From Chimonanthus salicifolius (lineage: Eukaryota > Streptophyta > Magnoliopsida > Laurales > Calycanthaceae), in NCBI GenBank assembly GCA_013350335.1, contig CM023539.1:40968631-41032630 (forward strand): 64,000 nucleotides of DNA, written 5' to 3'. The position numbers and the translations under genes were made by a program. The notes below the pieces were generated by a model. It saw nothing but the letters and a program-made list of their open reading frames with translations. It did no database searches and was not told the DNA's origin. Numbering within the stretch: the stretch's first letter is position 1; each line of letters opens with the position of its first letter. This document shows positions 25,101 through 36,800 of the stretch, piece after piece.

Positions 25101-28100
25101 TTGATTACCATGTTAATGCAATTTTGTTTAGTCTTGTAAATGGTCTACAATTTCAGCTAGTTTTATGAGCTCTGCTTCTAGTTTCTAGTCTATATTGAGC
25201 AACTCTAGAGAGGCTGTGCAGCTATCATGGCCTAGAATATTTATACAAGAAAGATTCACTTAAGACACCCAAACACATGTGACGTACACTGTAGGTATAA
25301 ATATCGGCCGTACATTATACATATCAGCCAATATATGTAGAAGGGGGCATAACTAGGTGGGAAATAGATTTTAGAAAAGAACTTAGAGCCTTCAAACAAG
25401 AGAGCATATTGGAACTGAAGGGTTTTGCTTGGAGTTGTACCCATTTTTTGGAGCATGGAAGATGAATTTTTTCGAAAAGGTGACCCATCGGGCTTTTATT
25501 TAGTTAAGAGAGAAGTGAAGTTGGCTCAAAATGAACCTGTCAGTAGGGGTTGCCCGAGCCTTTTAGCATGAACTGGAGTGGCTTTGCCATTTCAAGCTTT
25601 TACTTGGTGCGTCCTTAAGAAATGTACATTGTCGAAAGCAAAACTCAACAGGAGCGGAATTTGTGTGTCTAACGAAGATCTTTCCTACACTCTTTGTGGA
25701 GAGCAAGAGGAAGATGTAGATCATTTACTAGGAAGCTGTCCAGTAGCGAGAAATCTTTGAAATAGATTTGCTTCCTAGTAGATCATGGTTTCTTTATAGG
25801 TTTTTTTCGACAATTGTGGAAAGCTGGGTAATCTCCAAAATGGGACCATCAAAGTTCAAGTTGGCTTGGTACACTATTCCGTCAGCTATCCTTTGGTCAA
25901 TTTGGAAAGAAAGCGACCAACAATTTTTTTAGATAAAAGATGAGAGGAAGACGACTTATTTCAAACAGCGAAATGGAGGTATATATGCTTGGCTAGCAAC
26001 CAGTTCGGAATTTAAAGGTACCAGGTTACTTGACTTCTGCACTTCGTGGGAGGGGATCTTATCTGGTTCACATAGGAAAACGACTAGACTTGAAGCATTG
26101 TCTCCCCCAATTGGTGGGACGTTTTAGTTCAAGTTTATATGGGCCTTCACCTAGAAAACCAGGACCTGCAGGATAGGTGGGGTTTTGTGAAACTCGGGTA
26201 GATCATCTTTACTAGTTTTTTCAAAGCCTATAGGGGTGAAATAATCCAACAAAGTAGAGCTATTAGCTATTAGGAAAGCCCTGATTTTGTGGGTGGAATG
26301 TGGTCATGGTAAGTTAATAATTCAGGGGGATTCGGCAAATGCAATCAACTGGGCAAGGAGATCAAAACTTACCACCTTGGAGGCTGGTAACAGTAGGCAG
26401 GGAGATTAGTACTCTATGTGTCGGGTGGGAGGTTTCTTTCTCACTTGTTAGAAGATCAGGAAATGGAGTCACCGGCTTTCTACCCAAATGGGGAATTGAC
26501 TAAGAGGGTGGCAAGGATCTTTTTTCGGATCTCAGGATTTAATGTCTCTTTTGGACTTTCTTATTGTATTTTTAGAGAAATTGTATCTAGTTCTCTGGTT
26601 TTCTGATTTCTTTTTTGTACATCGACAATTGTATTTTCTACTGGGGTTTAAACCTTATAGATCCTACAAACCAAAAGCGGAAAGAGGTGTAATCCCTTGG
26701 TTGATGTTGAAGGTGAGCTTGATGGTATGTCACTCTCAATTCTAGTAAATATGAATTGACATAGGTATGTACGCTGGCATCAGAATTTCAATGGGGGCAT
26801 CTATGAGGGGATGGGTCTTGCAGATGGCCAATTGCCTTTTCTCTTCTCCTACCAATTTTAGATTGTTATAGTTGACTACGTTGGCTTTTATTGTGAAGCT
26901 TCCATGATAGAATCTGTTCAATACGACATTTTGGTGATAGAAGCAAATAGAGCCCTATGGATGTGGCAAGGAAATTAGGGAGAGGTCAGCTATGATCGCG
27001 AGTAATATTTATCCCCTTATGATGAAGGAAGCTGTTACTCAATTACTTCTAGAGGGTGTTCTTTCCCTGCCCAATTGAAGAAAGGGTGATATAAAGACAA
27101 GATATCATAAATGCTATTTTATGGGGTGAGATTGAAGGTACAAATACAAAATGTTGATACATGGCTCCAATGACTCAATCCATCGCCCTATGTTGGATCC
27201 AAGCCCATACTCTACTTTAGGCCTTGTGGGCGAAGGGTTTTTGAGCCATATGTTTCACAATGTGTAAGTGTGGTCTTCAAAAGGTGGCACCGATGCAACA
27301 ATATTTTAGAGTTTGATAGATGCTTGGGGCTTAATGGGAAGGTGACTCTAGGTGGAGATAAAATTTTACGGGGATATACTAACAAAGGGATATTATATTG
27401 GGGATAATCTACACACGGGTGTAGCTTAGTTAGCTTGAGCTTTTAGGAATAGACTAGAGGTGTCAGGTTTGACTCTCCTTGGTGTTACCCGATACATGAG
27501 GTCTGTAGGTGGTTTCATATATCCATCGGATTAGTCTCACCTCTAATTTGGGGTGAGGATACCTTTTATATATATGGGGATCCTCTTGCATTGGGGCCCG
27601 TTTTAGAGGATTACTTGGATTGAGAAAATGGGGTAATGGGGACATTGTAGGAGATTAAATTGCTATTAGGTTTTTCTTATTGGAGTTGGCTTTTTCTTGT
27701 AGATTGGGTGTTGTCATATATATTTTTTCATTAATAGTGGAAGAGGTTAACTTCTCAAAGGAGGATCACCATGAAAGTTTTTCACTGTAATAAGCTTCAA
27801 GAGGATCACTACAAAAATATTTACTGTAATAAGCTTCATTAACATTGGCTTTGACCTTTTCATTTTATAAAAGTAAATGTAAAAGTACCATAGTTAAAAA
27901 AAAAGTAAGATGTTTCATGTAAAAATCATAAAATTGGTATGAGAGTATTTTATGCTTGGATGCTCATATCCTTATCTATGCCTTGATTTTGGGAAATGAG
28001 GCATCCCTACCTGTTTCCCAAGCTTCCTTTGTTCCTTTTTCTGTATCTGTGCATCATAGTTGGGTAATGAAGCATGCATTTAAAGTTTTCAAGGTTTCAT

Positions 28101-31100
28101 GAATAGTCTCCATTTTTTTGATATCTGTACTTTTGAGACATAATTGTTATTAAATGGACCTCTCTCCCCCTCTATGTTTGTACCATTATAATGCATTTTT
28201 TAAGCGTAGGATGGTGCCTTTTTTTGTTGTATTATGTTATCATTATTCTGCTGTGATGCTATATAATATGCTTCCTCAATCCTTTCTGAGCAGTTAAGGA
28301 CCGAGGCTCTAGCTTCTTTACATGGTGGTCTACAAAAAAAGCAAGGAATTCCTGTTGTGCAGGTTGTAAAATGGATGGGCATGGAGGTAAAATGTTGAAT
28401 AATGTTGTTTAATTGTGTGTTTTTCCCTATGTCAGTTAGCTCCTTCTAAGATGTTTGTATGTTGTGATATGCAACCAGGGAGAAGACATAGAAAGCCTTC
28501 TAGAATATCATGGATTCCGAATAAAGCAATTTGAAGATCCCTATATGGTGAAAGATGGCCCATTTCTTAATAGCAATGTGGATTACCAAACAAAATGCTC
28601 ACAACTCGTTCACTTAAAGAAGTCAAGAAGGATTATTGAAGATGTTTCTTTGGGTCAAGAGTTACCCTTGCCACATGAAGAAAAAGGGATTGTTTCAGAG
28701 GAGGTGGATAGCTTTGATGAAAAATCTGAGTCACTTGTCAGAACTGAAACTTGGCCTGATGTGGTGGATGAAGATGTGCCTGATTGTGAAGATGATTCTG
28801 CTTCCAGAGATCTCCACCAAGTCCATTTGGCAGTGCCGTCTTCAAGTGGTCAGGAGGATGAAAATGACACTCAAATGGATGGATTTATTTTCTCACAACC
28901 AATGGATGATTCCATTAGTCATTATATTTTCCAATCAAAGGTTGATCAGTCAGCTATTGATGCTGTTACGAGTGGTTCCTTGGATGAAATTCAAGGTTCT
29001 CTATCAAAGGGAATACTCGCCCAATCTCGAAAAGGAAGGTTTGCACAAGTTGAAGCATCTGGAGGACTACATTCTCCCCACACGGTGGACAATTCGGTGC
29101 TTCAAGAAGAAGTGGCTAGGAAGCTACAGAATGAAGCTGTGGCTTCTCAAAATGAAGAAGTTGCCAGTGCCGCATTGAGTTTCCTGTCAGTGGGAATGCA
29201 GATCTTGCCAAAGATAGCAGTAAGTAGTGTCTTAAATCTGTTTTTTTTCCTCTTGATATTACCTTTCTTTTATCTTTTTGAATATTTGATAATCTTGTTT
29301 TGCAAAATCAGTGTCTTTTGAAAATGACCAAATTTGTCCTTTTGCTGGAAAAAATCAGCAGAATGACACCCAAAATCTGTCTTGGCCATGTTGGAATGCA
29401 ACATCATGGATTTTCTTTTCTTTTTTCTTTTGAAAAAATCAGGATTGCGATTAGCCGATTGCATCCAATGTATGTTGAGTCTTTTGTTGTATACAATTGC
29501 CTTATATTTATTTGATTCTCATTTATCCTCTCAATTTCCGTATGAAGCAACGGAGTCATGCTGGTAAGCTCGACATTGACATTATGATGGAGGAGCGGTA
29601 CAAGAGACGAGAAAGATCCTGGATGAGAGTTAATGTCTCAGAAGTGGTTGGGCCAGTACTTCGAGAAAAAAATCCAGGTTCTAAGTGTATTTGCTGGAAA
29701 TTGATTATCTGTTCTCAGATGAATGATGTGGCCAGGAATGAATCGATGCAGAAACCCCCAACTGTTAATTTGGCGGGTGAATGGTTGTTGTCGAAACTCC
29801 TGAATACTGGAGATAAGGATGACAGTGATCTTGCAGTTTCTTCTTTGGGCATGTCGTTGTGGAGAAAGTGGATCGGCAATCCTCAAATCTGTTGTTTGTC
29901 TATTATCAGAGATGTAGTATATAACGACAACAGGCCAGTAGCAGCAGACGAAGTGGTTTCAGGAGTGAGTGCCATTCTGTTTCTTGCCTCAGAGAGTATT
30001 CCATGGGAGTTTCAAAGAATCCGACTGCACAACCTTATAACATCATTACCTTCAGGTTGCAGCTCTCCTCTTCTGATCTTGTTCCACGGTCCATTTGATA
30101 AAGAAGTTCTTGATCCATCCCTTGCAGTCATTAAGAGACTCGGTCTCCATGACATTGATAAGACAAGGATAAATGGCTTCTCAGTTATCTTTCTTACTGA
30201 AAACTGGTCTCAAGAAAGTCTCAATGGGTTTTTCAGTGATGATAATTTAAGAGAGGGTCTAAAATGGTTGGCAAACCAGTCATCTACTCAACCTATTCTT
30301 TATGCAGTTAAGCCACGTGAAATGGTCTTGAGCCACTTGGGTTCTTCATTGGAGGCCCTTGACCACAAGGAAATTTGTGAAGTGGGGCCTAATGATTGCA
30401 TCTTGGCCTTCAATGAAGCCTTGGATCGATCCATTGAAGAAATTGTAGCAGCAGCTGCAAGCCTTCCCTCTTGGCCGAGTCCTGAGATTGATCTGCTGGA
30501 TGAGTCATCTAGTGAGCGCATGGCTGTTAGCTTGTTTCTACCAGATAAGGGTTGGAGCTCAGCTGCGAGGGTTCAATCAATGGTAAGTGCAGTAAAGAGT
30601 TGCAGCCTGCCTTGGTTCAATGCTGATATCTCTTGGCTGAATAGAGGCTCTGATATGGGCAAGGAGATTCACAACCACAAATGGATGCTTGAAAAATGTC
30701 TTACTTCGTATTTGACTCAATCGAATATAATGATGCGTGAGGATCTAGCAGCAAGGGAAGCATCTGTGGTACTGCAGACGAGTGCTCATGTTGAGCTTGA
30801 TGGTTCAAATTATCGTATTGTTCCACAATGGGTTTTGATTTTTCGGCGGATTTTCAATTGGAGGTTAATGAATTTGGACTTTGGAAAACTCTCGATGGCA
30901 TATGTTCCAGAGCATCCAAAAACACCTACTGCCAGTACCTGCAACATGACATCTTTAAACAACAATATGAGAAGTACTGAGACAAATATGCTGTTTTTGA
31001 AGAGCCAAGATAACATTGGTCTAGAAAGACAACATAAATCACATCATGTTAGAACTGGATTGAGTCTTGATGACATGATTGAAGTTAGCTGCAGGCCCCT

Positions 31101-31389
31101 ATTTTATCGGCCTGAGCCAGTTGCCGAATTTATTCAGACGACACCCTCTGCAACAGACCATGATAGAAGTGCAGTTTCTGTGACTGGCCGCAAATCTCCT
31201 GGCGATGGTGAGGATCTGAGAGGTTATGTGGAAACTGATACTGGTTCTTTATCCTATGAACAAAAGAATGGTAGCAATATATCAAGAAAGGCTGATAAGT
31301 TAAGCTGCTTACTGGAGAAATGTAACATAATGCAGGACAAGCTAGCTGAACAGCTTTCTATCTTTTTTGGACCTTTGTGTGCTAATTAA
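22180..31389 (+). CDS. SAC3B: SAC3B-like TREX-2 scaffold protein, copy 2 (complete ORF, 10 exons)
   Basis: Exons: 22180-22463, 22741-22997, 23176-23276, 23390-23605, 24197-24424, 24747-24838, 24933-25026, 28294-28386, 28479-29219, 29548-31389. They total 3948 nt (1315 aa) with all phases consistent. The Sac3/GANP domain runs from about residue 175 (CFDMCPG) to about 470 (LLEYHGF). The long plant-specific C-terminal region fills the last exon. The family recruits TREX-2 to nuclear pores for mRNA export. The 94-residue segment before KAKRLARF looks short for plant SAC3B, so an extra upstream exon is possible; the start was chosen as the first ATG opening this exon. Copy 2 lacks 30 residues and one intron kept by copy 1 (6401-6562), and has a 5-residue insertion (YIFQS, about 28924-28938). 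Telo-boxes lie upstream. Confidence 0.88.
25345..26860 (+). mobile_element. L1-type LINE 3' remnant in SAC3B copy 2 intron
   Basis: The zinc-binding segment LCGEQEEDVDHLLGSCPVAR is readable at about 25690-25755. Downstream RNase H-like pieces such as GDSANAINWARR lie near 26320-26365. Frameshifts and stops interrupt it. It is the duplicate of 2840-4060. In this copy an extra 270 bases or so (26565-26840) separate the two parts. Confidence 0.72.
27411..27645 (+). mobile_element. tRNA-derived SINE-like element, copy 2 intron
   Basis: Duplicate of the 4645-4880 element, with A box TAGCTTAGTTAG and B box GGTTTGACTC, and the same GGATTAGTCTCACCT body motif. It is shared by both SAC3B copies, so it is older than the duplication. 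Confidence 0.62.
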
Positions 31390-31890
31390 CTCTGTTGTTT
31401 TTCATTTTTATTTTTTCATATTTTTGGTAAATATATGAATGCTTGATGAATTTTCTGCTTGAAGTATAGCACATATTGCTGGAATATGGTAATTGATAAT
31501 TAATCTGAATTATTCACTTGATGAGGAACGCACAATCATGGTTGTGATGTGAGAAATCTCGGGCAAAAATAAATATTCAAATTCACAACATATAGGCACA
31601 TCGGGAAAGTTTTCTTTTTGTTTCTTCAGTTTTTGTCATGTGGGATAAAAGTAAATTGTGGTAATTGAAAATCTACTTTATGAATTACAACTAAATTTAA
31701 TTTCTAATTACTTGATTATATTGGTTAAAGTCACAGGACCTTCATAAATTAAGGATGTTTATTACTTTGACCACTTGTCTCAAGTAGTTAAAAATTGAAT
31801 TATCGGTGTAAATTTTGTCTCATTGTAATTCTTGAGGTTTCCTTTTTAGTTGTATGATTGGATTTTACATACATATACAGTAGAACAAGT
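31390..31890. other. 3' flank of SAC3B copy 2
   Basis: Homologous to 8776-9390 with gaps; similarity ends near 31765. It should include the 3' UTR, but no polyadenylation site could be fixed. Nothing else is recognised up to the SINE. Confidence 0.5.
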
Positions 31891-32083
31891 AGGGCAAAAA
31901 TCAGTTTTTTCATACACGTGGGTGAAGTTCAACTGGTTGTCTTCCATTCAGGAAGTGGGAGGTTGTAGGTTTGAGCTCTCATGGCCTAATCTTGGTGTGT
32001 CCTACGGGTTGTGGGCTCACTCGTGGGGGTTTTACGCTAAGTATTCAGTAGTTTGTTATACGTAAATTAAAAAAAAAAAAGTC
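31890..32083 (+). mobile_element. SINE with A-tail
   Basis: A tRNA-like segment (GAAGTTCAACTGG, then GGTTTGAGCTC as B-box-like) is followed by the body motif ATGGCCTAATCTTG. It ends in a 12-base A run at about 32069-32080. A minus-strand relative at 34870-34960 shares the body motif. No clear target duplication was found. Confidence 0.6.
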
Positions 32084-34470
32084 TTTTCGGCCTACTTTTT
32101 TTGGATCAGACTATTTTGGTTGGATAAATTGAATTAGACCATAATGAAATTTGGTACGATAAATGAATCTATTTCTTTTTATTTTTTTATTCGATCCAAA
32201 ACGTTTCAACTGGAATAAAATGAAATTAACAAGTAAAAACCTACGTGACAAAAGTTGTTAACTAAATATAAAGCTATTTTGGTCCCACTAGAATAACAAC
32301 ATTAATAAAATTGACCCACAAAGAAGTATAACTAATTGTACGACAATGTTGATTTAACCCTCTTAACTCACCTTGTGAGGCTCAATTTCGCTGCGTAGAG
32401 AGTGATAGAAGTGCATTTAGAAGGACGTTGAAATTTTACCTTCATTTGAAGATGATCATAAAAATTCGCATAAAAAACATACGAATTAAATAATAAAAGT
32501 TGGTCAAATGGTTTATATTACATAATCTTGATTTGATAAATGGAAAGTTCATTGTAATCAGCGCTGGATATTTCTCATGCCAATAGGCCAAACGTGGACT
32601 ACCATTGTAGTTAAACTTGTTCACCTCATTCATTGTTAGATACTTTTTTTTCTTTGAATTTACGTGTGAAAAATCTTGGAAAATCGACATCCACGGGTGA
32701 TATCCACTGCCCTTAAGGTACAACAGATGAGGCTACGAGAGCTTGAACCTAACACCTCCCACTTTACAAGGACACAATTGTAAACAACCTAAGACTAACA
32801 TGGACTCAATATAAATTCAAATCGTTAAGGAAATAAAGCAAGAATAAACTAATTTAAAAATTATTAAAACAAAACTTACCTTCATTAGTCCAATTAAAGT
32901 AAACTTTTTTTTTTTTTTCAAATCTATAATCATGAAATCAAATAAAGTAAATCCTAATTATATTGCAAACGTTCAAATGTTAAAATTCATATTTGTTGAT
33001 CTAATTAAGAATTTCTTTCCATTCACTTGATTATATTTGAGTTTTCAAAAAAAACTACCAAATTGGGTCAAAATAAGATTTACGTAGAGTAAAAGAAATT
33101 CATTTAATATTATGTGGGATTTCATGTAATATTTTAAAGTTAATAATTGATGGGTAGCAATCTTCCCAAGGGTATTATGTGTAATCAGACACGAGATTTT
33201 GTGGATTTCCCACTTTACCATACTGAAAACTTAAAAAAAAAAAAATGTAAAAAATCGGTTCACTGACCGGATTGTTGAAATCGGAACAGTAAATCATATT
33301 ACTGATCGGATCACTGAAATCGACAGGTGAAAGTTATAACAGAAAATATAGTAAAACTCGTATCGAATTATACCAAATACTCGTGGAAGAATTGCTGCTG
33401 GCCCTTTCCTCCTTTTTTTTCACAAGTATGGGCTTATTGGCTCGTGAGAGGAGGGTATGCGACTCATGTAAATCTGCAAGCAACGTGTCAGTAGAATTGC
33501 AGGTATGATATTAATTTGTTAAAGAATGCATGGATTAGAGTAAATAATGTAATAAAAAAAGGAAAATTAAAAAAAAAAACTGAACGATTGGAGCGCTCTA
33601 ATGGGAGAACCTTTTTTGCAAATATTTTCACTATTTTCTTATTTTATACCCTACTATAAATATATACATTCGACCGCTTCAGATTATGGCCATCGAGTAC
33701 ACTAGTGAAAATGGGTCTCAGATTCTAGTACCAAGTACACCCACATAAGAGGCCTGATCAGATTTAGGGCTTTTCACCCAAGGGAGACAAAATCCCTACG
33801 TAATTAAATCCATGGGCCTAATCAGATTTGAAATCATTCAGTAAGTCCAATTCAAATAAAACCGTAAATGTAAAACTTTTTTATTAAATGCTTTAAAAAA
33901 TTAAAATATTTTAAATTCATTCAGTAGAAACAGTAACTGAATAACTGAACGTAAATACTAAATTAGAAATTAAATCATAATCAAAATTGAGATTTTAGGA
34001 TTCAAAGGAGATAGTGGCTGAGACGGGTAATGGCAGCGAGTCCAGCTGTTGTGAGAAAGACAGAGAAAGTGAAAGAGATCATGAGAGATGAGAGGTAATC
34101 CAGTGGGAAGGGTGAGTGGGTTTATTTTATTTATATTATTTTAAACAAAATAAATGGCTGAAAAATTATTATCAATTGGATTAATTTCACAAATCTTTAA
34201 ATCAATTTGGGTTTAATTAAAAATTCGGTCATTACAGTGATGCTAAATGAGAGAATTCAGACCTCTGAATGTTTTATAAAATTGAATGTTGCACAATGAG
34301 TTAAAAATAAATAATGTTGACCAAAATATACGAAGATAAATTAGTCACAGGTTCTTATTGAACAAATTTAATTTTACTCATGTTTTTATCTCACTCTATT
34401 TTCAAGAGTACATTTTGTTCTCATTTTTTTTTTTAATTTACATGTAGGAAACCGCGGGATAGCCAGTGTA
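32084..34470. other. AT-rich intergenic stretch with one degraded SINE
   Basis: No gene is visible. A minus-strand tRNA-SINE-like piece at about 32660-32780 carries a GGTTCAAGCTCTC-type B box. The rest is AT-rich sequence with no recognisable structure. Confidence 0.4.
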
Positions 34471-34479
34471 AAATCCTTA

Positions 34480-34886
34480 CGGGTCTTTCAATGCAATCAA
34501 ATGGGCCAAGGGTCTGAAACGCCTCCCTTGAAGATTAATCACCTTAGTTAGGGAGATTAAGGAATTAATGGAGGGTTTAGAAGTATCCTTTTATCAAATT
34601 AGTAGGTCAGCAAATGGGGTAGCAGATTTCCTTATAAAAAATGGTGTCGACAAAGCTATTCGTGGCACCTTTCTTGTCCCGAGCAGTTAGCGGCTTTTTC
34701 CTCTGGGGATATCTTTTGAGTTGCATAATTTTGCTGTTTTTTGTTTATTTCGATGTTTTTGCTGCTGCTTTCCTTGTTTTTGGGCGGAGGGCCTAATTCT
34801 CTTATGCTACCACCTTCTTTTCCTTTATCTTTTAATATTATCTTTTTCCTTAATAAAAGTCTTTTCTTAACTGCTTAAAAAAAAAA
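34480..34886 (+). mobile_element. LINE 3' end with poly(A) tail
   Basis: A translated stretch at about 34590-34690 (SANGVADFL, then NGVDKAIRGTF) matches the end of the LINE RNase H region seen in the SAC3B introns (SGNGVTGFL). It is followed by an untranslated tail with TTAATAAAAGTC and an A run at about 34878. A minus-strand SINE fragment (34880-34960) abuts it. Confidence 0.6.
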
Positions 34887-34963
34887 TCCCTACGGGTGAG
34901 CCCATTATCCCTAAGGCACATCAAGATTAGGCCATGGGGGCTTGCTTCCTAAAAAAAAAAGTT

Positions 34964-35881
34964 ATTTTAGTTAAAAAAATAGATTCAATCACATATTTTT
35001 ATGGACCCTAATCTCACATTTACTAGTACCCACAATGATCTATTTAGGAAAAACTGTTTCACCTACACAAATCTCTTTACTAGATTTGTTTTCTATTCAA
35101 ATCTTAGAATGAAAGTTGTTAGTCTTTTTTTTAAATGGAAAATTATTATTCAAATGAGATTCCTTTTTAGGTCATATATCAAAGTCAACCAGGAGACTTA
35201 GATGGATCAACCAAGTGGTTTGGATCAATTTTTCTAACTATTTTATTTTATTTACCAAGGCTCAGTCAATTATTCAATTATTGGATCGGGTCAACCAAGT
35301 GACCTAGTTCAATTTTTTTTTTTTAAAAAAAAAACCAATGAATCTAAATAGATTTCTCTTGCAAAGAATATAAATTACAAAAAGAATTTATGTACTTCCA
35401 AAATGAAGCCATTCCTCATAAATAATTGAAAACTCCAATAAATTTACCAGAATGAGTACAATCATAATTCATGCATTATCAATAACTTCATAAGCATCAC
35501 TTAAATTGTTAACGTCCAGTTAGACAATTCTTACATGCTAAATAAATAACAATTATTATTTTATTTGAAGACCTAATCTAGTCAATGAACAACTCAACTA
35601 CAATTTAACTTAGTTGGCTCAGCCCAACTAAGTCTACCCGTTACTTTTGGAACTCAATTCCATCTATTTTGAACATTAATCATTGACTAAGTATATGAAT
35701 TCGACTCAATGAGTCAATTAACAACTCGGCTAGGCAATTCAAAATTTGATCCGTCTATTTTGATCCTACTCAATCACTAGGTTTTTTTATTGGAGGGCTG
35801 ATCAGGAAACGGATATGAAAAAATTTCAGTCACTTCTTCTAATAGTTATTATATTATTTTATAACGTACTTTAACATGAAA
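34964..35881. other. AT-rich intergenic stretch upstream of tRNA-Ser
   Basis: No gene or clear repeat ends are visible. The stretch is AT-rich, with scattered GGTCAACCAAGTG-type motifs at about 35187-35310 suggesting an old repeat. Confidence 0.4.
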
Positions 35882-35963
35882 GTCGATATGTCCGAGTGGT
35901 TAAGGAGACAGACTTGAAATCTGTTGGGCTTCGCCCGCGCAGGTTCGAACCCTGCTGTCGACG
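35882..35963 (+). tRNA. tRNA-Ser (anticodon TGA)
   Basis: An 82-nt cloverleaf with a 7-bp acceptor stem (GTCGATA with TGTCGAC, one G-U pair), a 5-bp anticodon stem ACAGA/TCTGT, and loop CTTGAAA with anticodon TGA at 35915-35917. It has a long variable arm (GGGCTTCGCCC), as expected for tRNA-Ser, and a T-arm with GGTTCGAACC. The A-box region (TCCGAGTGGTTAAGG) and B box are intact. No intron is present and the CCA end is not encoded, as is usual in nuclear genes. It should decode UCA and related serine codons. Confidence 0.96.
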
Positions 35964-35969
35964 TTTACA

Positions 35970-35975
35970 TTTTTT
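35970..35975 (+). terminator. RNA polymerase III terminator of tRNA-Ser
   Basis: A run of six Ts starts seven bases after the tRNA discriminator base, the normal Pol III stop signal. Confidence 0.8.
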
Positions 35976-36800
35976 CTGCCGACCTATTTGTGTGCAGTAA
36001 TATATGTAAAAGTAAAAAATCTTTTATTTTTCTTAATTCAGGGGAACTTTTTCATGAAAAATAGTTTTTGTGATTTAGTCATCTTTTGATAAAATATATG
36101 AAAAATAAATTTTTGGAATAGTTATTCAACTACGAATTAGTTGACTCAAAATCCAACTTAAATATGATTAATAATTTAATCTATAACCCGACTTAATTTA
36201 TGACTCATGACTATCTATAATCTATTTTATAATTTAATTGACTCAAATTATTATTCAATTAATAATCTAATTAATTCATCTCTATTAATACTCAACTTAA
36301 TCAAATTTATAAATTAATCTATGAGAAACTTAAATAATTATTCAACTTAACAAAAAATAATATCTATAATATATCTAATTATTATTATTTAATTCCTATA
36401 AATATTATTATTATCATCATCTAAATCAGCTATAATCAAATTATAAACTACATCTCTTTTATCTAATAACAAAAAATAATTATTAACTATTACAAAAGTT
36501 TTTATCATGCCAAATAAAAAATTAATATTTATAAAAGTAAATTTATAAATTTTATTTTAATAAATAAAAAATTATTAAAAAATAATTATATTAAAAATAG
36601 TTGTACATAAATATCCCCTTTCTTTTGTTCCCTCCGTCCTTTCCCACTCGGCCCATTCGATTCTTTTTCCTGTACTTCAGTGTTCTCTTCCGTCTTCCCA
36701 CTCTCCCCTCTTTGGTCAATTGGTCCGATTCCCTATTATTTCAGCCGCGCGATTCTATATAGTACATACAGATCTGTCTGAGAGTGGAATCTGCCCGTCC
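35976..36800. other. AT-rich intergenic and 5' region of the SpoU-type gene
   Basis: The stretch 36050-36600 is AT-rich with simple-sequence character and nothing recognisable. From about 36605 it becomes pyrimidine-rich with higher GC (TTCCCTCCGTCCTTTCC), fitting a promoter/5' UTR. An in-frame ATG at 36720 would add 27 residues that are not family-like. Confidence 0.45.

Larger units (their letters stand above)
25027..28293 (+). other. Large intron of SAC3B copy 2
   Basis: This 3.3-kb intron is the equivalent of 451-5549. It carries the same LINE 3' remnant and SINE but lacks about 2 kb present in copy 1. It has about 270 bases (roughly 26565-26840) that copy 1 lacks. ATATCGGCC-type sequence survives at 25297-25340. 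Confidence 0.75.

Noticed and set aside
36720..36800. Upstream in-frame ATG of the SpoU-type gene
   Set aside because: The 27 extra residues do not look like the family N-terminus; the ATG at 36801 leads directly into the conserved region. An alternative or transit-peptide form cannot be excluded.
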